Below are positions 63,001-64,000 of a DNA stretch of 64,000 nt, one piece after another. The notes beneath the pieces are model-generated. The model ran no database searches, was not told the DNA's origin, and saw only the letters and a program-made list of their open reading frames with translations. Where the stretch lies: assembly GCF_900129885.1 (NCBI RefSeq), contig NZ_FQXE01000002.1, positions 549,129-613,128 of the forward strand. Reading direction: 5' to 3'. The position numbers and the translations under genes are program-made. Source of the stretch: Pollutimonas bauzanensis. Its GTDB lineage: Bacteria > Pseudomonadota > Gammaproteobacteria > Burkholderiales > Burkholderiaceae_B. Within the stretch, counting starts at the first letter, position 1. Every line of letters begins with the position of its first letter.

Positions 63001-63471
63001 TCACACGCTCCCCTCATACCCCGCCTGGCGCCAGGCCTCGTACACCGTCACCGCCACGGCGTTCGACAGGTTCAGGCTGCGCTGCCCCGGCCGCATGGGC
63101 AGGCGCACATGCTGCTCCAGCGGGAAAAGCGCGGACTGCTCCGGCGTCAGCCCCGCCGTCTCGCGGCCGAACACGAACACATCGCCTGGAGCGAACGCCA
63201 TATCGCCTATCAGGCGCCGCCCCTTGGTCGTCAACGCAAAGCGGCGGGCGGCGCCGGCGCCGGTGGCCGTCAGGGCGTCGGCCAGGGTGTCATGCACCCG
63301 CATCGGCGCCCACTCATGGTAGTCCAGCCCCGCCCTCTTGAGCTTTTTATCGTCAAGCTCGAACCCCAGCGGCCGCACCAGGTGCAGCGCCGCCCCGCTA
63401 TTGGCCGCCAGGCGGATCACGTTCCCGGTGTTAGGGGGTATCTCGGGCGAAACCAGAACAATATGAAACAT
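63001..63471 (-). CDS. trmL: tRNA (cytidine(34)-2'-O)-methyltransferase
   Basis: A 156-residue SPOUT methyltransferase that modifies the wobble base of tRNA-Leu. It has the compact TrmL layout: [52 protein letters not shown] and [28 protein letters not shown] knot ([17 protein letters not shown]). It is the housekeeping boundary of the TPS cluster. Confidence 0.93.
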   Translation of the reverse strand: MFHIVLVSPEIPPNTGNVIRLAANSGAALHLVRPLGFELDDKKLKRAGLDYHEWAPMRVHDTLADALTATGAGAARRFALTTKGRRLIGDMAFAPGDVFVFGRETAGLTPEQSALFPLEQHVRLPMRPGQRSLNLSNAVAVTVYEAWRQAGYEGSV

Positions 63472-63641
63472 CGAATTTTCCGTTAAAACCTGTTCGGCGG
63501 GAACAGAAGCCGCGGCGCGTGGCTATCCGGCCGGGTGCGGACGCCAGTGTGACTTATTTTACCGGCCTCGCGCCGGTATTTCCCCTAGTGAACAAAACCA
63601 TGCACCGCCAGACAAATCGCCCATGATCCGGCATAAAGTAA

Positions 63642-63670
63642 GTGTCCCTGATACGTTTTCATTGGGACAC
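63642..63670 (+). promoter_or_regulatory. Hairpin covering the ribosome site of the Rpn-type gene
   Basis: GTGTCCC (63642-63648) and GGGACAC (63664-63670) are exact 7-bp arms. The right arm contains the only Shine-Dalgarno-like GGGA, 5 bases before the ATG at 63675, so folding of the RNA would hide it. The rest of the spacer 63472-63641 shows nothing clear besides a short ACCGGC/GCCGGT stem (63561-63577). Confidence 0.5.
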
Positions 63671-63674
63671 GCGC

Positions 63675-64000
63675 ATGAATCTGTACGATCAGTACTACCG
63701 CAAGCTGTTCAGCAGCCCCCACATGGTCCGCGCCCTGTTCCAGGGCATCCTGCCCCCCGCCTTGCTGGCCATGCTGGATCTGGACACCCTGGAGCCGCTA
63801 CCCACCAACTACGTCAGCGGCTGGCAGCGCGATCGGCGCGGCGATCTGGTCTGGCGCGTACGGCGGCGCGACGGCATCATGCTGTATCTGCTGATCCTCC
63901 TGGAACACCAGTCCGATCAGGACCGGATCATGGGCATACGCATCATGGGCTACAGCGCGCTGCTGTACGAGGACATCACCATGCGCGACTTGGTGCAGCC
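63675..64000 (+). CDS. Rpn-family recombination-promoting nuclease/putative transposase (YhgA-like), 5' part
   Basis: The first 108 codons of a gene running off the window. HMVRALFQGILPPALLAMLD, then DRRGDLVWRVRRRDG and LYLLILLEHQSDQD correspond to the start of the Rpn/Transposase_31 family, a PD-(D/E)xK nuclease fold whose catalytic residues lie in the D-x-W and E-x-Q-S motifs (DLVW and LLEHQS here). Members promote DNA cleavage and recA-independent recombination and spread between genomes. It borders the rearranged TPS cluster. The C-terminus cannot be judged. Confidence 0.8.
   Translation, partial: MNLYDQYYRKLFSSPHMVRALFQGILPPALLAMLDLDTLEPLPTNYVSGWQRDRRGDLVWRVRRRDGIMLYLLILLEHQSDQDRIMGIRIMGYSALLYEDITMRDLVQ

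Overview
The window looks like chromosome of a GC-rich betaproteobacterium in the Burkholderiales, most probably an Alcaligenaceae (Bordetella/Achromobacter/Pusillimonas-like). This rests on recognisable gene orders: the pcm-tolC pair, the rfaE2/ubiB/ubiJ/ubiE block, kdsD-kdsC-lptCAB-hpf-ptsN-hprK-rapZ, rsmI/yraN/diaA/dolP, gpmA/rhodanese/grxC/secB/gpsA, a Bug-type solute-binding protein, and the 1314-residue DUF3683-type FAD/Fe-S protein. No rRNA, tRNA, CRISPR array or complete insertion sequence was seen. The genus is an inference; nothing here fixes it.

Layout. 1-4.2 kb: the 5' end of metH (leaving the window), a GntR regulator divergent from an enolase-superfamily enzyme, a NUDIX hydrolase, and a toxin-antitoxin pair whose toxin is frameshifted. 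4.2-7.5 kb: a CaiB-type CoA-transferase and an HMG-CoA-lyase-like enzyme, divergent from a LysR regulator. 7.5-14.5 kb: tolC, an isoaspartyl methyltransferase, thiD, thiG, and a cobalamin-uptake pair btuB-btuF under a clear B12 riboswitch. 14.5-20.2 kb: a minus-strand run ubiE, Tim44-like, ubiJ, ubiB, a ferritin-like diiron protein and rfaE2. 20.4-30.8 kb: phoBR, a VOC protein, pxpBC, ilvA, a YqaA-type membrane protein and the large FAD/Fe-S oxidoreductase.

30.8-42.8 kb: apt, then the Kdo/LPS-transport operon kdsD-kdsC-lptC-lptA-lptB, hpf, ptsN, hprK, rapZ, rlpA, rsmI, yraN, a DiaA-type SIS protein, dolP and a thioredoxin. 42.8-52.6 kb: argB, a HAD phosphatase, moeB/thiF, ctpA, envC, gpmA, rhodanese, grxC, secB, gpsA and a Bug protein. 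Most of these are housekeeping genes in tight operons with overlaps of a few bases.

52.6-63 kb is the most unusual part. On one strand it carries a two-partner-secretion exoprotein (TpsA, with GLUG repeats), a secreted ModA-like binding protein, a parvulin-type prolyl isomerase, the outer-membrane TpsB transporter, and directly behind TpsB a short (group 2 type) ExbB, ExbD and TonB. Fragments of a second tpsA start and a second tpsB start lie beside the intact copies, so the locus has been duplicated and trimmed. I infer that it is an envelope system in which a TonB energy module is dedicated to a two-partner-secretion pathway or its ligand. The window ends with trmL and the start of an Rpn/YhgA-type nuclease gene.
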